The position numbers and the translations under genes are program-made. From Taibaiella sp. (GTDB taxonomy: Bacteria; Bacteroidota; Bacteroidia; Chitinophagales; Chitinophagaceae): a stretch of 29,003 bases of DNA. Shown piece after piece: positions 25,105 to 29,003 of this stretch. Each line of letters opens with the position of its first letter. Within the stretch, counting starts at the first letter, position 1. Below the pieces are notes generated by a model. It saw nothing but the letters and a program-made list of their open reading frames with translations, did not search any database and was not told where the DNA came from. Location of the stretch: assembly GCA_019739295.1 (NCBI GenBank), contig JAHHDV010000007.1, positions 1 through 29,003 on the forward strand. Reading direction: 5' to 3'.

Positions 25105-26308
25105 TGAGACAAGTCGCTATAACGGGTATGGGCATCGTTTTCTGCTATTGGCCATAATATAGCGGAGACCTGGCAGTCCCTCCGGCATTCCCGGCCGGGA
25201 TTGGTACCTGTGCATAGCCTCGATTCCATCCATAAAGGAAAATTGAAAGTAGGGGAGGTGACCCTGTCAGATGATAGCATCAGGGCCCGGTATGGAATCC
25301 CAAAAGATTACCGTCATTACCAGGGCCGGCCTGCTGGCCATTGCCGCCATATCAGAAGCGCAGGAAATGACTGGGGGCATACATGAAGACTACCCGCGAA
25401 CAGCTTTTGGTCTCTGCCACCAGTATCGGAGGTATGGATATGAAGGAAAAGTACTTCAAAGCCTATCCTTTTGATGATGATCGTGACCGGTATATCATCA
25501 GCAATAAACCCCGGGTATACGACAAGAAGCATTGCCGATCATTTCCCCGCCTGGGCGGATTGGTCACCACGATCAGCACGGCCTGCTCTTCTGCAGCCAA
25601 TGCCATTATGATGGCTTGCCAGGCTGATCCAATCCGGTAAGGCAGACCGGGTGATAGCGGGAGGTACGGATGCACTGACTAAGTTTACATTGAACGGATT
25701 CAACACCCTGATGATTCTGACAGATACGGAAAATGCTCCGTTTGATGCACATCGCAGAGGGGTTGAAACCTGGGTGAAGGTGCTGCTTACCTGATATTGG
25801 AGTCAGAACGCTCCCTGACAGCATCGCGGAGAAAGGTGCTGGCTTATCTGAGCGGGTATGCCAATGCCAATGATGCCCATCACCAGACTGCGTCTTCAGA
25901 AGAAGGGAAAGGGGCTTACCTGGCTATGAGAAAAGCACTGGAGGCAGCCGGTCTTCAACCTGGTGATATTGACTATATCAATGTTCACGGTACCGCTACG
26001 GAGAATAATGACCTTACAGAAGGCAGGGGCTATGAACAGGGTTTTTAATGATCAGGTGCCGCCCTTCAGTTCTACGAAGCCATTTACAGGGCATGCCCTG
26101 GCAGCGGCAGGAGGATTGGAGGCCGTTTTTTTCCATATTAAGCCTTCAGCACCAGGCTATACCTGCTTCATTGAATTTCGGGAAACCCATAGCCGGACTG
26201 GACCTGATCCCCAATACAGCATTCAAAGCGCTTTCCATGGACCATGTGCTGAGCAATTCATTTGGATTTGGAGGTAATTGTTCAAGTTTAATATTTTCAA
26301 GATCATGA
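25104..26308 (+). CDS. Beta-ketoacyl-ACP synthase II (FabF-like), frameshifted
   Basis: Full-length KAS II-type enzyme of about 395 residues. It starts MRQVAITGMGIVSAIGHNIA. The catalytic triad is complete: Cys in ISTACSSAANAIMM (TGC 25584-25586), His in NVHGTATENNDLTEG (near 25986) and His in KPFTGHALAAAG (near 26092). The C-terminus LSNSFGFGGNCSSLIFSRS ends at TGA 26306-26308. At least nine shifts interrupt it, all explained by an extra base: near 25139, 25306, 25410, 25553, 25622, 25755, 25768, 26022 and 26126. Within such clusters this ketosynthase normally pairs with the following chain-length factor as a heterodimer, and here their genes overlap by four bases, which fits. Confidence 0.9.
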
Positions 26309-27364
26309 GACCGGTTTTATAATCAACGGAATAGGGGGTCGTCTCTGCACAGCGACCGGATATCCAGCCGAAGCCCGCTACACTTGAGGTGATCCCCGGT
26401 GATCCCGTCATCAGGGCCATCCTGCCGGATTATACCGGGTTGATCCCGCCTGCTATGGCCAGGAGAATGTCCAGGGTGGTCAAGATGGGTATCTATGCAG
26501 CCGAGGCTGCACTGAAAGATCAGGGCGGGAATGAGGCAATAGATGCCGTTTATCGTGGGAACAGGATCGGGCTGTATTGTAGACTCCTGAGAAGTTCCTG
26601 AATCATATTCTGGACCAGCATGAAGCGCATCTTACCCCGACTTTATTCATCCAGTCCACCCACAATACGATAGCGGGGCAGATTGCGCTGAACAAACAAT
26701 GCAATGGCCTACAATATGACTTATGTGCAGGAAGGTAACTCGTTCTCTTCTGCTTTGCTGGATACGCTGCTCCAGTTTCGAGGACCAACAGGTTCATCAG
26801 GTACTCCTGGGCGCAGCAGATGAGATTTTCCGAAAGATCTGTAAGCTTATACCAGCATCTGGGCATCGTCAGGAAAGAAGATGCGCTGCAAGGTAGTGCG
26901 CAGGAAAAACCTCGGGTTCCGGGCAGGAGAGGGTGCTGTATTTTTTCCGGGTATCTGCTATGGGGGATGAACATTCCTATGCCTGCATCAGTGATGTACA
27001 ATTATACCAGACTTTAACACCCGGCCAGGGTCAGCAGTGCCTGTGATTCCTTCCTGGGCGATCATCAGCTCCGTACAAAAGATATAGACCTGGTTGTACT
27101 GGGATATAACGGGAGCATGGATGACCAGGCATTTTATCAGGAGGCCCGAAGAGCACTTTCCTGATGCTGCAAGTATGGAATTCAAGAAGTTTTTCGGAGA
27201 GTTTGAGGACAGCTGAGGCTATGGGTGTAGCTATGGCTGCAAAAGGTTTGCAGGGACCAGACAATTCCCGGCGAAGGATTACGCAGAGCGGGAATCCGGA
27301 AGGAAATAAGGAATATTCTGATTTATAATCATTTTATGAAACCGGGATCATAGTTTTATCTTGA
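26305..27364 (+). CDS. Beta-ketoacyl synthase chain-length-factor-like protein, frameshifted
   Basis: Ketosynthase-fold partner of about 340 residues. Read across shifts: INGIGVVSAQRPDIQPKP, then PPAMARRMSRVVKMGIYAAE, DAVIVGTGSGCIVDSEKFL, IQSTHNTIAGQIAL, CNAYNMTYVQEGNSFSSALLD, and LVVLGYNGSMDDQAFYQEA. The segment where an active KS has TACSS reads QEGNSFSSAL, so the nucleophile is missing, as expected of a chain-length factor. It ends LIYNHFYETGIIVLS, TGA 27362-27364. At least eight +1 shifts are needed. The start ATG overlaps the FabF stop, which supports translational coupling and a KS-CLF heterodimer. Confidence 0.82.
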
Positions 27365-27371
27365 TGAAGAA

Positions 27372-28154
27372 ATGCCCAGGTTAAGAGTATTCCATATCGT
27401 TATGTTTTCCGTGGCAGTACTGCTTCTGGTTGCCATATTCCAGGGATGGATGGCGTATTGGATCGGGGTCCTGTGGATACTGGTTTATATAACCCTTTTT
27501 ATTATAGGGATCTTTCATATCAGATGGGCATTTTTTTCTCCCCGTCTGGAGTAAAGGAGATACCCGGGGAAAAACAACACATTGCGATCACCTTCGATGA
27601 CGGGCCGTCCGCATATACCAAATCTGTATTGGAAGTCCTGGCACAATATGATGCCCCGGCGACTTTCTTTTGCATCGGGAAAGAAAATCGAAAGATTCCC
27701 GGAAGTATGCAGGCTGATCGTAGATAAAGGACACATTATAGGCAACCATACTTATTTTTCATCATAAGCATTTCCCGTTTCAGGCAGAGGAAACGACTTT
27801 GCCGGAGCTGGATAAGACCAATACACTGATTCATTCCATAAACAGGTAAAAGGACGAAGCTGTTCAGGCCGCCTTATGGGGTGACCCATCCCGGCATGAG
27901 CAGGATACTGAAGAAAACAAGCTTTTATACCATTGGCTGGAATATCCGCTCCCTGGATACTGTGATCCATGATGAGGAAAAGATCTACCGGAGAATTATC
28001 AGAAGGATTCAGCCCGGCGCCGTCCATTTTGCTCCATGATACATCACAGCGCACAGTCAGCGTTTTGAAAAAATTATTAGCATATTTAAAGCAACAACAA
28101 ATCAAAGTTGTTCCCCTGGATCAGTTATTAAAAATAGATGTTTATGAAAAATAA
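27372..28154 (+). CDS. Polysaccharide deacetylase (NodB homology) family protein, frameshifted
   Basis: Carbohydrate esterase family 4-type protein of about 255 residues. Two N-terminal membrane segments (about residues 8-25 and 29-50; VMFSVAVLLLVAIFQ, GVLWILVYITLFIIGIF) place it at the inner membrane with the catalytic domain probably outside. The NodB motifs are present: ITFDDGPSAYT (motif 1, Asp pair), GNHTYFHHKHF (motif 2, metal-binding His) and LFRPPYGVTHPGMS (motif 3), then ILLHDTSQRTVS (motif 5-like His). At least five shifts occur, for example in the T/C-run at 27531-27543, near 27679 and near 27760. Deacetylases of this family recur in Bacteroidota flexirubin/aryl-polyene clusters; the substrate is not established. 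Confidence 0.85.
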
Positions 28155-28746
28155 AAGGTGGATGATGCTCGTATTGCTTCTTATGCCATTGTTTTTCTTA
28201 TAGCCAGGAGCCAATGAGTTCCTCCGAGATCAGTGCTTTCAAAAGCAGGATCAGTACGAATATCAAAGATGTCAGAAGCATCCGGGCAGATTTTGTACAG
28301 ACCAAACACGTCAGGATCCTGAATCAGCCTGTCAGTTCTTCCGGGCAGCTGTATTTCGAAAACCCGGGCAAGCTGAAATGGCAGTATACGAAGCCTTATG
28401 CATACAGTGTTTTATTCAAAGATAACAAGCTGTACATTAATGACAGGGGCAAGAAAAGGGCAAATCAACCTGCAGAACAACAGGAACTTCGACAAATTAG
28501 GCAGGTTGCTGAGTGGTACAATGAACGGAGATATCTTTCAGGATCGGGATTTCAACATAGAATATTTAAAGGATGGGGACTGTTTTTTATAGCCAGGTTC
28601 AAGGCCTAAGAACGCGGCAATTCAAAGCTTATATCCAGTCCGTAGAGCTTTATTTCAATGGGAATGAGACTACGGTTTCCAGAATAAAGATGACGGAACC
28701 GAATGATGATTATACCCTGATCCAATTTTTCGAAAAAAGCAGTTAA
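28144..28746 (+). CDS. LolA-like outer-membrane lipoprotein carrier, frameshifted
   Basis: Periplasmic LolA-fold protein of about 200 residues, in aryl-polyene clusters thought to ferry the lipid product across the periplasm. The start ATG 28144 overlaps the deacetylase 3' end by 11 bases. A signal peptide (MKNKRWMMLVLLLMPLFFL) precedes IRADFVQTKHVRILNQPVSS, GQLYFENPGKLKWQYTKPYA and YSVLFKDNKLYINDRG, the LolA core. The C-terminal part reads FKAYIQSVELYFNGNE, VSRIKMTEPNDDYTLIQF and ends at TAA 28744-28746. Three extra bases are evident: T-run near 28195-28201, A/G-run near 28453-28459, and T-run near 28583-28589. Confidence 0.87.
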
Positions 28747-28758
28747 ATATCTCTATAG

Positions 28759-29003
28759 ATGCTTCGGTTTTTAGTCAATAGGTGCTGCCTGCTGATCTTG
28801 ATGGCAGGATATAGTCCGGTGACAGCACAAAACGCTGCAGCGTAAAGAAGTCAGCAACCCGTATTTCCTTCTGTCCGCCGAAGCGAAGATTTAATCGTTC
28901 TACCCTGGATTATAAAGAAAATTCCTGGTCAGGAATTTTAGCTGTCAGGCACTACCCTGAGGATAAATATGATATCATCTGGATGGATGAGATGGGCAGA
29001 ACC
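28759..29003 (+). CDS. Exported protein of unknown family, 3'-truncated and frameshifted
   Basis: Starts MLRFLVNRCCLLILMAGYSP at 28759, a signal peptide ending near VTAQ, 13 bases after the LolA stop, so it continues the operon. The mature part, read across two extra bases near 28845 and 28890, gives KEVSNPYFLLSAEA, FNRSTLDYKENSWSGILAVR and HYPEDKYDIIWMDEMGRT before the window ends. I do not recognise the family. By position it may be the small exported or lipoprotein component that follows LolA in related clusters. Confidence 0.6.

Noticed and set aside
22759..26601. Each open piece of the pigment operon as a separate small gene
   Set aside because: The pieces join end to end into single known proteins when one base is removed at each junction, and most pieces lack a credible start.
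22657..28900. Programmed ribosomal frameshifting as the reason for the many +1 shifts
   Set aside because: Shifts occur several times per gene at unrelated short runs, without a shared slippery motif or downstream structure, and in genes of unrelated function elsewhere in the window.
1..29003. CRISPR array or rRNA genes
   Set aside because: No regularly spaced repeats of 25-40 bases and no conserved rRNA segments were seen on either strand.

Overview
The window is bacterial and almost certainly from the Bacteroidota, most like a Chitinophaga-type soil or freshwater member. Three things in the sequence point there. Two large secreted proteins end in type IX secretion (T9SS) sorting domains, one of type A and one of type B. 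Several genes are preceded by TAnnTTTG promoter boxes. A flexirubin/aryl-polyene-type pigment operon occupies the right end.

Layout. 1-916: 3' part of a FabH-like ketoacyl-ACP synthase III. 1095-6369: mixed stress and housekeeping genes, namely a lipocalin lipoprotein, a VOC protein, an ArsR regulator with a two-operator promoter and its AHSA1/SRPBCC and SnoaL-like partners, a rifampin ADP-ribosyltransferase (Arr) with an N-terminal helical extension, a DUF488 protein and a broken DUF2945 gene. 6470-8125: a T9SS type B adhesin-like protein. 8531-9154: a methyltransferase. 9155-13946: an AT-richer block with a small lipoprotein and a 1028-residue T9SS-secreted PGAP1/lipase-like hydrolase. It abuts tRNA-Ser(GGA), whose 3' end is duplicated nearby. 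14324-17685: conserved genes (YHS lipoprotein, ribD, yigZ, dapF, an EVE-domain protein). On the minus strand follow trmH/spoU, secA and a small exported protein of unknown function. From 22657 to the right edge runs a tightly overlapping plus-strand operon: thioesterase, ketosynthase, half-length ketosynthase-like protein, acyl carrier protein, FabF-type ketosynthase, chain-length-factor-like protein, polysaccharide deacetylase, LolA-like carrier, and a cut-off exported protein.

How the pigment genes fit together (inference from known aryl-polyene/flexirubin clusters): the ACP carries the growing polyene, the ketosynthase/CLF set extends it, the thioesterase may release or edit it, and the LolA-like protein helps move the product to the outer membrane. 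The missing parts (ketoreductase, dehydratases, MMPL exporter, ammonia-lyase, acyl/glycosyltransferase) would be expected beyond the right edge.

The main oddity is reading-frame quality. The pigment operon, the left-edge synthase, the SRPBCC/SnoaL pair and the 5' end of secA carry about 40 single-base frameshifts by my hand count. Almost all are +1 insertions that lengthen a short run of one base. The 1.6 kb and 3.1 kb T9SS genes, most of secA, and ribD to EVE are clean. I give full gene extents for the broken genes, read across the shifts. I think sequencing or assembly error is more likely than gene decay, but the sequence alone cannot settle it. No CRISPR array, rRNA or intact insertion sequence was seen.
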